35,165 bases of DNA from positions 1 to 35,165 of the IMG/VR virus record IMGVR_UViG_3300042475_001632. The stretch is one strand, 5' to 3'. Under the pieces are notes generated by a model. That model had not been told where the DNA came from, did not search any database, and worked only from the letters and a program-made list of their open reading frames with translations. Origin of the DNA: a virus. Within the stretch, counting starts at the first letter, position 1, and every line of letters begins with the position of its first letter. Below are positions 11,875-17,649 of the stretch, one piece after another. A program made the position numbers and the translations under genes.

Positions 11875-12135
11875 ATGTCTAGATTTGCAATTGAACAGTT
11901 TGTAGAGCGTGAGAACAAGTTTGGTGCCATCTTTGGTTCCAAGCCCTTGAGCTTACTGAACAAGGCGGATCGTCAGCGTATTGCAGACAAGATTGATGCG
12001 GCACTGAGCCCAGAGAACTTGACCTGCGATGGTGAACTGCCTAGAGCAGAGGTGCAGAAGCGTTACAACTTCCTCACTAAGGCTGCAAAAGAACTGAAGA
12101 GTATTGACCCTGCTGTTGAAATGTACGGATTCTAA
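11875..12135 (+). CDS. Conserved small phage protein (86 aa)
   Basis: ATG preceded by AGGAGCAGACA. Helical protein starting MSRFAIEQFVERENKFGAIF with LLNKADRQRIADKIDAALSP and NFLTKAAKELKSID. I recall similar short helical proteins in T4-like phages. Probably co-transcribed with the next gene from P8. The function is unknown. Confidence 0.78.
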   Translation: MSRFAIEQFVERENKFGAIFGSKPLSLLNKADRQRIADKIDAALSPENLTCDGELPRAEVQKRYNFLTKAAKELKSIDPAVEMYGF

Positions 12136-12145
12136 GGAGACTGAT

Positions 12146-12712
12146 ATGCCTAACTGGTGCTCAAATAGTGTTGTGCTCAAGCACAAAGACCCTACATTCG
12201 TTGCTCGTGCTCGTGAGGCATTTAACGAAGGTACCCTACTAAATGAATTCATTCCTGTCCCTAAAGACCTCAAGGAGACTGTCAGTGGGTTCATGGGTGA
12301 TACAGAAGAGCAGAAGCAACTAGAGATTCAGACTGCATACAATATCAAGAACTATGGATATGGCAACTGGTATGACTTCTGCGTAAACGAGTGGGGTACC
12401 AAATGGGATGTAGGTGCCGATGGTCAGCCGGCACAGGACATTGAAGGCGGCCTAATGTTGAACTTTGATTCAGCGTGGGCACCACCGATCAGAGCCTATG
12501 AGAAGATGGTAAGTATGGGCTTCGAAGTAGAAGCATTATATTACGAATCTGGCATGGGTTTTGTAGGCGAATGGATCGATGGCGAAGACTATTGCTATCA
12601 GATCGAAGGCAACAGTGAGTGGGTGCGTGAGAACATACCTGAGCACTTAGACGAAGCCTTCGCTATCAGTGAAGGTATGGAACAATGGGAAGAGGAAAAT
12701 GAAGAAAGTTAA
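12146..12712 (+). CDS. Api92-like ferredoxin-fold phage protein (188 aa)
   Basis: ATG 12146 follows AAGGAGACTGAT; the upstream in-frame ATG 12104 lies in the previous gene. It begins MPNWCSNSVVLKHKD, the hallmark of the Api92-like (DUF1281-type) phage and plasmid family, and has LLNEFIPVPKDL, GNWYDFCVNEWGTKWDV and FDSAWAPPIRAYEKM, which I also recall from that family. The C-terminus is acidic (EEENEES). The molecular role is not known for the family. It overlaps the next small gene. Confidence 0.85.
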   Translation: MPNWCSNSVVLKHKDPTFVARAREAFNEGTLLNEFIPVPKDLKETVSGFMGDTEEQKQLEIQTAYNIKNYGYGNWYDFCVNEWGTKWDVGADGQPAQDIEGGLMLNFDSAWAPPIRAYEKMVSMGFEVEALYYESGMGFVGEWIDGEDYCYQIEGNSEWVRENIPEHLDEAFAISEGMEQWEEENEES

Positions 12713-12800
12713 ACCAGTAGTACCAAAGATACGTCCTAAGGAACCTAATTGGGACTTTTCAGGAATCGAAGCAGTGATTAGACTATGGGCAAAGGGATGA
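12699..12800 (+). CDS. Small basic peptide (33 aa)
   Basis: ATG 12699 lies in the end of the upstream gene, with AGAGGAAA as a ribosome binding site. Starts MKKVKPVVPKIRPKEPNWDF and ends RLWAKG. The TGA overlaps the ATG of the next gene at 12797, which supports coupling. The function is unknown. Confidence 0.5.
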   Translation: MKKVKPVVPKIRPKEPNWDFSGIEAVIRLWAKG

Positions 12801-13066
12801 GCAAACTACAACTACTTCACAGACAGTGGGTAGTGTTTGATGCCCACAATGAGAACCATCGTAGATATTATGCAGACTTTTGCAAATATGCTACTTGGGG
12901 ACGCTGCCCAGTCCGTTTCATAATGGACGATGACAGTAACGATTTAATAACAATGATTCAACGAAAGTTAGTAGAATATTATGTTACGGAGGAGTTTCCT
13001 GTAGTATCAAAGCCTAAAATCAAAACGGATAGATATATGGTTGACTCAGCACCAAAAACCGCTTGA
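12797..13066 (+). CDS. Hypothetical phage protein (89 aa)
   Basis: ATG 12797 overlaps the upstream TGA and is preferred over ATG 12785. Contains MSKLQLLHRQWVVFDAHNEN, HRRYYADFCKYATWGRCPVR and FIMDDDSNDLITMIQRKLVE. Similar short proteins with CPVRF are known to me from phages, function unknown. Its TGA is part of the TTGACA of promoter P9. Confidence 0.72.
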   Translation: MSKLQLLHRQWVVFDAHNENHRRYYADFCKYATWGRCPVRFIMDDDSNDLITMIQRKLVEYYVTEEFPVVSKPKIKTDRYMVDSAPKTA

Positions 13067-13091
13067 CAAAGTATTCGAACTAGCGTATAAT
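13063..13091 (+). promoter_or_regulatory. Early-type promoter P9
   Basis: TTGACA and TATAAT, 17-bp spacer. The TGA stop of the upstream gene is inside TTGACA. It has CTTGACA rather than the usual GGTTGACA and a longer leader of about 55 bases. Confidence 0.9.
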
Positions 13092-13150
13092 TCGAATTGT
13101 AGTAGCAATATTACTTTGTATTTTTATTAACACACACATGGAGATTTTGA

Positions 13151-13501
13151 ATGACTAACCAAACTTTTACTGTAGCTGGTACTTCTAAACACAAAGGCGA
13201 ATTCAAAGTTCGTTTCGCTAATGATTTGATGCGTACCAAGAATCTTACCAAGTCAGGACACACTGACATTACACTAGTTGAGCTGCCACAAGCTATGTTG
13301 AAGCTGGATGCTATCAAGTACATCGCAACTCTGGATGAGTTTGATAATGTTGGTGCAAAGACTGCGATCATGGACTACTTGGATCGCAAGGACGAAGCAC
13401 CTAAAGCTAAGGGTCCGGCTGTCAAAGCATCAGGCCCCGCTGCTAAGAAGGTTACCAAGGCTAAGGCAGCAGTGACCGCCGACGAAGACGCACCATTTTA
13501 A
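13151..13501 (+). CDS. Phage protein with Lys/Ala linker and SSB-like acidic tip
   Basis: ATG preceded by ATGGAGATTT. The N-terminal 75 residues (VRFANDLMRTKNLTKSGHTD, LVELPQAMLKLDAIKYI) form a compact domain that I recall in phages. Residues about 80-108 are Lys/Ala/Pro rich (APKAKGPAVKASGPAAKK), and the end is TADEDAPF. An acidic tip ending in Pro-Phe is the hallmark of bacterial SSB C-termini, which recruit replication proteins. A DNA-associated role is inferred. It is the only gene from P9 before a hairpin terminator. Confidence 0.8.
   Translation: MTNQTFTVAGTSKHKGEFKVRFANDLMRTKNLTKSGHTDITLVELPQAMLKLDAIKYIATLDEFDNVGAKTAIMDYLDRKDEAPKAKGPAVKASGPAAKKVTKAKAAVTADEDAPF
13432..13443 (+). repeat. 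GC-rich repeat AGGCCCCGCTGC, copy 4
   Basis: Twelve bases shared with the copies at 7185, 7307 and 7374, 6 kb away, here encoding G-P-A-A in the Lys/Ala linker. Confidence 0.6.
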
Positions 13502-13514
13502 TCGCGTGTGAGGC

Positions 13515-13563
13515 CTCCGTATCGTATAAATAAAATCACTATGCGATACGGAGTTTCTTTTTC
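13515..13563 (+). terminator. Hairpin terminator enclosing a late box and a start codon
   Basis: CTCCGTATCG (13515-13524) and CGATACGGAG (13544-13553) form a perfect ten-base stem followed by TTTCTTTTTC. The 19-base loop contains TATAAATA and the ATG of the next gene. Confidence 0.75.
13525..13532 (+). promoter_or_regulatory. Late promoter TATAAATA
   Basis: Exact T4-type late consensus TATAAATA, eight bases before the ATG at 13541, within the loop of the hairpin at 13515-13553. The transcript would be nearly leaderless. Confidence 0.6.
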
Positions 13564-13717
13564 AAATGACTACTTTGAGGGTTCAGTGGTAATACGTGAC
13601 TTTCAAAGTGAACCCAAGGGCCGCGTGTTGGCCATCATACCTAGAGATAATAGACACGAAGCAGAACAAGAAGCACAGAGGATCTGCGACTTACTTAATA
13701 AATCCTTAGCACAATGA
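13541..13717 (+). CDS. Conserved phage protein, IIPRDN...EAQRICDLLN family (58 aa)
   Basis: ATG 13541 is chosen over GTG 13508 because relatives that I recall start like MRYGVSFSNDYFEGSVVIRD. It continues with GRVLAIIPRDNRHEAEQEAQ and RICDLLNK. The function is unknown. The start codon lies in the loop of a hairpin formed by read-through RNA, while a transcript from the late box would lack the left arm. The TGA overlaps the next ATG. Confidence 0.8.
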   Translation: MRYGVSFSNDYFEGSVVIRDFQSEPKGRVLAIIPRDNRHEAEQEAQRICDLLNKSLAQ

Positions 13718-13899
13718 TTTTCGAACTATATGAGGTCTGGACCGAAGACTCTCTCGGACATCAAGAACTAGTAGATACCACCAGCAGTATCGTCGAAGCT
13801 AGAATTATTGCAGAACAAGCACTTGACGATGGTGCAGAATATGTTATAATATATAGAGAAACAGAAGACGGCGAATTAGAAGTAGTAGAAGAAATGTAA
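13714..13899 (+). CDS. Acidic small phage protein (61 aa)
   Basis: ATG 13714 overlaps the upstream TGA. Contains MIFELYEVWTEDSLGHQELV, a helix SIVEARIIAEQALDDGAEYV and an acidic tail. Small alpha/beta protein, family not recognised with certainty. It ends one base before the tRNA-Leu gene. Confidence 0.7.
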   Translation: MIFELYEVWTEDSLGHQELVDTTSSIVEARIIAEQALDDGAEYVIIYRETEDGELEVVEEM

Positions 13900-13900
13900 T

Positions 13901-13985
13901 GCCCGGGTGGTGGAATGGTAGACACAAGGGACTTAAAATCCCTCGCCCATAAGGCGTGCCGGTTCGAGTCCGGCTCCGGGTACCA
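13901..13985 (+). tRNA. tRNA-Leu (UAA)
   Basis: 85 bases with encoded CCA. The anticodon arm AGGGA-CTTAAAA-TCCCT gives anticodon TAA. It has the long variable arm of a type II tRNA (CGCCCATAAGGCG) and T arm GCCGG-TTCGAGT-CCGGC. It reads UUA/UUG, useful in an AT-rich phage. Confidence 0.93.
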
Positions 13986-13989
13986 ATAT

Positions 13990-14066
13990 CTGACCATAGC
14001 TCAATCGGATAGAGCAACAGCCTTCTAAGCTGTAGGTTGGGGGTTCGATTCCCTCTGGTCAGGCCA
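13990..14066 (+). tRNA. tRNA-Arg (UCU)
   Basis: Acceptor CTGACCA / TGGTCAG, anticodon arm ACAGC-CTTCTAA-GCTGT with anticodon TCT, T loop TTCGATT, encoded CCA after G73. It reads AGA/AGG, codons frequent in phages and often rare in hosts. Confidence 0.93.
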
Positions 14067-14070
14067 AGTA

Positions 14071-14148
<78 letters not shown>

Positions 14149-14152
14149 CTCA

Positions 14153-14181
14153 TCTAGGTTAGTAAGCACTTACTTACACAC
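14153..14181 (+). repeat. Dispersed repeat, copy C
   Basis: TCTAGGTTAGT then AAGCACTTACTTACACAC, matching the start and body of 7857-7885. It contains the palindrome AGTAAG-CA-CTTACT. It lies between the tRNA cluster and promoter P10. Confidence 0.6.
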
Positions 14182-14192
14182 TAAAATTTTGG

Positions 14193-14220
14193 TTGACTTT
14201 TTTGCGCAAACCTGTATAAT
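14193..14220 (+). promoter_or_regulatory. Early-type promoter P10
   Basis: TTGACT and TATAAT, 16-bp spacer, with TTTGCGCAAA in the spacer. It drives the gene at 14254. Confidence 0.88.
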
Positions 14221-14253
14221 ACAAACACTTAAACAAAACAGCAGGAGCGTAAA

Positions 14254-14553
14254 ATGCGTATTAAAAAAGCAACTAAAGCAGACGTAGCAACTATTGTACA
14301 AATTATGCAAGCAGACCTTGCAAAATATGTAAAACTAACTAAAACAGCGTATGCAGACAAAATTGCAGACAGCACTTACATAGCAGAATTGCACTACGAC
14401 GATATTGTACACAATTACAATGCACTAGTGCAATTTATGCAAGACAAAGACACTGTAAAATTGTGCGACACAATTATGCGACAGGACACTGCACCACGGG
14501 AGTACTTTTACAAAACTATACATTTTTGCACAGACAATTATATGTACTATTAA
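14254..14553 (+). CDS. Hypothetical early-type protein (99 aa)
   Basis: ATG preceded by AGGAGCGTAAA. Helical protein, MRIKKATKADVATIVQIMQA at the start, with AELHYDDIVHNYNALVQFMQ and FYKTIHFCTDNYMYY at the end. The start vaguely recalls GNAT acetyltransferase N-termini (RxATxxDxxxI), but the rest of the fold is absent at this length. No confident family. Single-gene unit between P10 and P11. Confidence 0.72.
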   Translation: MRIKKATKADVATIVQIMQADLAKYVKLTKTAYADKIADSTYIAELHYDDIVHNYNALVQFMQDKDTVKLCDTIMRQDTAPREYFYKTIHFCTDNYMYY

Positions 14554-14561
14554 TTTTTTGG

Positions 14562-14590
14562 TTGACAAAGTGTGTGTGCTATGCTATAGT
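14562..14590 (+). promoter_or_regulatory. Early-type promoter P11 with flanking inverted repeat
   Basis: TTGACA and TATAGT, 17-bp spacer. AAGTGTGTGTGCT (14568-14580) faces AGTACACACACTT (14588-14600): 13 bases with one G-T, and the right arm overlaps the end of the -10. Confidence 0.88.
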
Positions 14591-14625
14591 ACACACACTT
14601 AAACAGTAATTGTAAGGAGCGTAAA

Positions 14626-14808
14626 ATGCAAACAGTTATTAAACAGCAACTTTTTAATAAATTAGCAGAAGTACAAGACCTGCTGAAACAAGCTACCTGC
14701 GACAGCGAAAGTTACGCACAAAGTTTACAGGATAACATTGGGTGGGCAGCTGAGCTAGATATTGCGCTGCGTACACTTACAGACAATGTAGATTATTACG
14801 TGGATTAA
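14626..14808 (+). CDS. Hypothetical helical early-type protein (60 aa)
   Basis: ATG preceded by AAGGAGCGTAA. Helical throughout: KQQLFNKLAEVQDLLKQAT, YAQSLQDNIGWAAELDIAL, RTLTDNVDYYVD. No family recognised. Single-gene unit under P11. Overall acidic. Confidence 0.7.
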   Translation: MQTVIKQQLFNKLAEVQDLLKQATCDSESYAQSLQDNIGWAAELDIALRTLTDNVDYYVD

Positions 14809-14814
14809 TTTTGG

Positions 14815-14843
14815 TTGACAATGTAGTGTATGTGTGCTATAAT
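14815..14843 (+). promoter_or_regulatory. Early-type promoter P12, -10 as a hairpin loop
   Basis: TTGACA and TATAAT, 17-bp spacer. TAGTGTATGTGTGC (14824-14837) faces GTACACATACACTA (14844-14857): 14 bases with one G-T, and the six-base loop is exactly the -10 box TATAAT. Confidence 0.93.
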
Positions 14844-14875
14844 GTACACATACACTAACAAAACAGGAGCACACA

Positions 14876-15040
14876 ATGACCGAAGCTAAAATTGAGCGGC
14901 TAGAGCGTACACTGTGGGAGCTGGAGCAGCTGGCTAGTGAGCTGTTTGACATGGGCTACATTACACAGGGCAATGCGATTTATGGCGTGGTAGAAACTGT
15001 AGACGCTGAGCTTGCGGACATTGTAGAAGGGAGAGAGTAA
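14876..15040 (+). CDS. Helical early-type protein (54 aa)
   Basis: ATG preceded by AGGAGCACACA. Product starts MTEAKIERLERTLWELEQLA, a coiled-coil-like helix, and continues with ELFDMGYITQGNAIYGVVET and an acidic end. Its TAA overlaps the ATG of the next gene. The function is unknown. Confidence 0.7.
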   Translation: MTEAKIERLERTLWELEQLASELFDMGYITQGNAIYGVVETVDAELADIVEGRE

Positions 15041-15273
15041 TGTTATTGAAACAACACGTTAACGAACTAGTAAACATGGATGCTGCTGGCCTTAGCAAAA
15101 TTACAAGGCATACAGGCTACAAGGATGCTAATTTCGCAACCTGCGAGTTTGTGGGCATTACTAACGGCGGTGAGTTTGCGTACAGGGCCAGCTACTACGA
15201 GGATGGCAGAGAACAGTTTACAAAATTGTATGTGTGGCGAGACACTGCTGGGAACTTTGTAGCAGACTACTAA
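15040..15273 (+). CDS. Hypothetical early-type protein (77 aa)
   Basis: ATG overlaps the upstream TAA. N-terminal helix (LKQHVNELVNMDAAGLSKIT) then a beta-rich part (FATCEFVGITNGGEFAYRAS, GREQFTKLYVWRDTAGNFVA), suggesting a small alpha/beta or barrel fold. Co-transcribed with 14876 from P12. No family recognised. Confidence 0.72.
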   Translation: MLLKQHVNELVNMDAAGLSKITRHTGYKDANFATCEFVGITNGGEFAYRASYYEDGREQFTKLYVWRDTAGNFVADY

Positions 15274-15279
15274 AAACGG

Positions 15280-15307
15280 TTGACATTTTGGACAGTTAGT
15301 GTATAAT
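15280..15307 (+). promoter_or_regulatory. Early-type promoter P13
   Basis: TTGACA and TATAAT, 16-bp spacer, seven bases after the upstream stop. It drives the gene at 15339. Confidence 0.9.
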
Positions 15308-15338
15308 AGCTGCATACGTTAACAAAACAGGAGCTAAA

Positions 15339-15581
15339 ATGTTTGCACAAGCTAAAAACAACACTGCTTACGCTAAATTGTCCTTTTGCAAAAAGCTAAA
15401 ACTGTTTAAAATGATCGTTGCTTTTAACGTAACACAGCGTAACGCTAAGGGCAAATTGTTGTTTCCTGTACAACAAAAGTGCAACTATGTTAGTGGTCAC
15501 TTTGCTTTAGAGGAGCTTGCTAAACAGTTAACAGTCGCGGAGCAGCACCTGCGTACAAATAAAATTGTAATTGCAGAATAA
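15339..15581 (+). CDS. Basic early-type protein (80 aa)
   Basis: ATG preceded by AGGAGCTAAA. Lys-rich (AKLSFCKKLKLFKMIVAFNV, NAKGKLLFPVQQKCNYV), with a C-terminal helix (ALEELAKQLTVAEQHL). It contrasts with the acidic neighbours and could bind nucleic acid. No known family. Confidence 0.72.
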   Translation: MFAQAKNNTAYAKLSFCKKLKLFKMIVAFNVTQRNAKGKLLFPVQQKCNYVSGHFALEELAKQLTVAEQHLRTNKIVIAE

Positions 15582-15587
15582 AATTGG

Positions 15588-15616
15588 TTGACAAGCTAGT
15601 GTATGTGTGCTATAAT
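15588..15616 (+). promoter_or_regulatory. Early-type promoter P14, -10 as a hairpin loop
   Basis: TTGACA and TATAAT, 17-bp spacer. The same TAGTGTATGTGTGC / GTACACATACACTA arms as P12 (15597-15610 and 15617-15630) enclose exactly TATAAT. Confidence 0.93.
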
Positions 15617-15648
15617 GTACACATACACTAACAAAACAGGAGCGAAAA

Positions 15649-15900
15649 ATGTTTAAATTAGATGAGCGTAGTGAAGTGTACTTCCAGGGCAAGACCTACA
15701 CCACATGGCACGGTAGTCCATTTGATCGTGGTAGCGCAGACAGCTACTATGGTCGTGGTGCTAAGGCACACTGGTATCCCGAGGGTACTGGACGTGGTGA
15801 AGCAATTACTGAAGAGCGTATGAGCTTGACAGAGATTGAAGCATACTACGCAGGCTATGATCACAATGAGCGGTTTGGTGACAAGAAGAATTGGTATTAA
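15649..15900 (+). CDS. Conserved phage protein, HGSPFDRGSADSYYGR family (83 aa)
   Basis: ATG preceded by AGGAGCGAAAA. Contains HGSPFDRGSADSYYGRGAKA, HWYPEGTGRGEAITEERM, LTEIEAYYAGYDHNE and FGDKKNWY. I recall this as a very widespread small phage family in which the HGSPFDRGxADxYYxR core is nearly invariant. The function is unknown. It is followed without a visible terminator by the ORF-free hairpin-rich stretch. Confidence 0.85.
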   Translation: MFKLDERSEVYFQGKTYTTWHGSPFDRGSADSYYGRGAKAHWYPEGTGRGEAITEERMSLTEIEAYYAGYDHNERFGDKKNWY

Positions 15901-16305
15901 GATTATGGTGAGGAAGCAAGGTTGGGGTTTGGTCACTGTATAGTGGCTGTGCGCTGAAACAACCCGTAATGCGAATATCCTTGTGGTAAGCAGAGAGTTG
16001 GCGTGGCGACCAACCACCATACAAGTTCCGGTTACTACTTTCCTGAAAGTAGCGGGTGGCACCGAGATTGGCCCGGTGAGCTAGGACACCGTTAGAGCAA
16101 TGCAGAGCTGGGCCCTAGATATGCGGACACAACCGCTAGCGAATATGCTCAAACAAATGTGGACAGGGCAACAACTCCAGCATAGGGGCGATCCGTGGAA
16201 AGACGTGGCCTAAGCAATTATACTAAAACACATTTCGAGCGGTGTCCCGGTATCGGCCAGCCCGCCCCAAAGTAGCTGTCTAGGGTAGTGTGTTTTGATA
16301 TAATT
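15901..16305 (+). ncRNA. Candidate structured RNA, about 400 nt
   Basis: No plus-strand frame fits, and the minus-strand frames lack ribosome binding sites. The stretch is richer in G and C than its flanks and dense in hairpins: GTCACT-GTAT-AGTGGC near 15933, GTTGG/CCAAC nested in CTTGT..GGT/ACC..ACAAG (15980-16025), CTACTTTC-CT-GAAAGTAG (16035-16052), CACCG/CGGTG near 16060-16078, CTAGG/CCTAG near 16081-16117, GCGG-ACACAA-CCGC near 16123. It ends in a 17-base inverted repeat with 15 matches (16216-16232 with 16289-16305). It could be transcribed from P14. I see no hallmark of tmRNA, RNase P RNA or group I introns. GOLLD or ROOL type phage RNAs are larger. Family unassigned. Confidence 0.6.
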
Positions 16306-16308
16306 CGG

Positions 16309-16337
16309 TTGACAACTCAGACTCTTGGTGCTATAAT
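16309..16337 (+). promoter_or_regulatory. Early-type promoter P15
   Basis: TTGACA and TATAAT, 17-bp spacer, TG before the -10, three bases after the inverted repeat that closes the RNA candidate. It drives 16368 onwards. Confidence 0.9.
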
Positions 16338-16367
16338 ATACACATACTGAAACAACAGGAGCGTGAT

Positions 16368-16565
16368 ATGGGATACAAGGTACTGAACACTGTGGACAAT
16401 ATGCGTGACAACTATGGTCCACGCCCTGGGCTAGAAGGTCCGTACAATTTCAACGGTAGGGTTCTGTACTACGATCCAAAGGAAGGCCAGTACTATGACC
16501 CACGCACAGACTTCTACGTCAGCCACTCAGAGTACTTCGAGATGGTAGGCTTTATTGTAAAATAA
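16368..16565 (+). CDS. Conserved phage protein, YYDPKEGQYYDPRTD family (65 aa)
   Basis: ATG preceded by AGGAGCGTGAT. Contains GLEGPYNFNGRVLYYDPKEG and QYYDPRTDFYVSHSEYFEM, a short beta-rich core that I recall in many phages (LEGPF....VLYYDP.EG.YYD..TD.Y). The function is unknown. First gene of a four-gene unit. Confidence 0.82.
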   Translation: MGYKVLNTVDNMRDNYGPRPGLEGPYNFNGRVLYYDPKEGQYYDPRTDFYVSHSEYFEMVGFIVK

Positions 16566-16574
16566 GGAGTAAAT

Positions 16575-16748
16575 ATGAACTACGCACCGCGACCTTACTA
16601 TCGTGTAAGCATGAACCGCAAGCGTCAGATCATTGATGCCTGCGTGGACGAGTTGCACAATCAGCAACTGGATATGATTGACGCTGCTGTAGAGTACAGT
16701 GATATGCGACAAGCTCGCGAAATTATTGATTATATAAGACAACTATGA
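16575..16748 (+). CDS. Hypothetical small helical protein (57 aa)
   Basis: ATG preceded by AAGGAGTAAAT. Product has MNYAPRPYYRVSMNRKRQII then DACVDELHNQQLDMIDAAVE and a C-terminal helix with EIIDYIRQL. The TGA overlaps the next ATG. No family recognised. Confidence 0.68.
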   Translation: MNYAPRPYYRVSMNRKRQIIDACVDELHNQQLDMIDAAVEYSDMRQAREIIDYIRQL

Positions 16749-16813
16749 CACCTAACACACCTAGATTCCCCGGCGACCCAGCAGACTACGACTTGCCTCC
16801 ACACACGGACTAG
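16745..16813 (+). CDS. Possible 22-aa peptide
   Basis: ATG 16745 overlaps the upstream TGA; Pro-rich product MTPNTPRFPGDPADYDLPP and three more residues, ending in TAG. The coupling junction supports it, but nothing else does. Confidence 0.35.
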   Translation: MTPNTPRFPGDPADYDLPPHTD

Positions 16814-16815
16814 TT

Positions 16816-16923
16816 ATGAATATAACAACCACAGATGCCATAGCCCTGGCCCTACTAATTGTTATAGGAATGTTAACTTTAGTCTACTTGGGCTGGCAGA
16901 TAGCAGCTCTCTTTTTTGGTTGA
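16816..16923 (+). CDS. Tiny membrane protein (35 aa)
   Basis: ATG 16816 just after the previous stop. One hydrophobic helix (IALALLIVIGMLTLVYLGW) with a short second hydrophobic end (AALFFG). Its TGA is inside the TTGACA of promoter P16. No clear ribosome binding site, so coupling to upstream translation is likely. Confidence 0.5.
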   Translation: MNITTTDAIALALLIVIGMLTLVYLGWQIAALFFG

Positions 16924-16948
16924 CAAGTCCACGCTCTGGTGCTATACT
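16920..16948 (+). promoter_or_regulatory. Early-type promoter P16
   Basis: TTGACA and TATACT, 17-bp spacer, TG before the -10. The -35 overlaps the upstream stop codon. Confidence 0.9.
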
Positions 16949-16980
16949 ATAGACATAGTAAACAGTAAGGAGCGAAACAA

Positions 16981-17268
16981 ATGCAAAAACATACTTGTCC
17001 GGAATGTAACGGATCAACACGTAAACCCTATAACCTAGACCCTAGCTGGAAACGGGTCATTGCTGGCTACGATGCTGCAACAGATACACTACCCTGCCAT
17101 AACTGCGGTTCACAGTATATGTTCGGCCGTGCTACAGGCTTAGTGGGTCTGAACAGACTGGGCGTACCCTGTACACACATCTACAAAGGTCAGAACGCAG
17201 GACGCTGCTTGACAGAGTACACCTGCATCCACTGCGATGATAGATATCAAATTGATTCTGGGGATTAA
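16981..17268 (+). CDS. Zinc-ribbon protein with three CxxC motifs (95 aa)
   Basis: ATG preceded by AAGGAGCGAAAC. Three CxxC pairs: CPEC (residues 6-9), CHNC (about 39-42) and CIHC (near 83-86), plus single cysteines near 64 and 75, like DnaJ-type zinc modules. Contains GATGLVGLNRLGVPCTH-like core (RATGLVGLNRLGVPCTHIYK), which I recall in similar phage proteins. A role as nucleic-acid or protein adaptor is inferred. Confidence 0.82.
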   Translation: MQKHTCPECNGSTRKPYNLDPSWKRVIAGYDAATDTLPCHNCGSQYMFGRATGLVGLNRLGVPCTHIYKGQNAGRCLTEYTCIHCDDRYQIDSGD

Positions 17269-17275
17269 AAAGCGG

Positions 17276-17304
17276 TTGACAATTGGATTGTTTGGTGTTA
17301 TTAT
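17276..17304 (+). promoter_or_regulatory. Early-type promoter P17
   Basis: TTGACA and TATTAT, 17-bp spacer, drives 17335 onwards. Confidence 0.9.
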
Positions 17305-17334
17305 ATACACATACTGAAACATAAGGAGCGTGAA

Positions 17335-17523
17335 ATGACTGATACTAAATTCTACAAAATGATGGGCGTACTGCAACTGCTCATCGCTTTTATTAACTTC
17401 TACGTGGCCTTCGGGGCATTGAATACCCTGGCTGTGCTGAACATTGCTGTGGCTGTTATCTGTACTATGGCTGGCGTGTTCTGCACAGTGTTGGCAGCTA
17501 AACTTTTTGGAGCACTAGACTAA
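17335..17523 (+). CDS. Two-helix membrane protein (62 aa)
   Basis: ATG preceded by AAGGAGCGTGA. Two hydrophobic segments, MGVLQLLIAFINFYVAFGA and VLNIAVAVICTMAGVFCTVL, with short polar ends, so probably a hairpin in the inner membrane. The TAA overlaps the next ATG. The function is unknown. Confidence 0.75.
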   Translation: MTDTKFYKMMGVLQLLIAFINFYVAFGALNTLAVLNIAVAVICTMAGVFCTVLAAKLFGALD

Positions 17524-17648
17524 TGGGCAAGTTCATACTGGGAGTAGTAGTAACCTTGGCAGTACTGTACCCAGCTGTGACCAAATACTATTTTGGCAAT
17601 GCTGTGGACACTACTAATGCTGTGGTTAAAGGCGTAATGGAGAAGTAA
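17523..17648 (+). CDS. Small signal-anchor protein (41 aa)
   Basis: ATG overlaps the upstream TAA. N-terminal hydrophobic helix FILGVVVTLAVLYPAVTKYY followed by a short polar part FGNAVDTTNAVVKGVMEK. Likely membrane anchored. No family recognised. Confidence 0.6.
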   Translation: MGKFILGVVVTLAVLYPAVTKYYFGNAVDTTNAVVKGVMEK

Positions 17649-17649
17649 C

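Noticed and set aside
14254-14553. GNAT acetyltransferase
   Set aside because: Only the first residues resemble that family; the acetyl-CoA loop is missing and the protein is too short.
15658-16062. Minus-strand frame of 134 codons across the RNA candidate
   Set aside because: It overlaps a conserved plus-strand gene, has no ribosome binding site or promoter, and looks like random composition.
15901-16305. Group I intron, tmRNA or RNase P RNA
   Set aside because: I could not find the conserved core motifs of any of these, and the flanking genes are intact rather than split.
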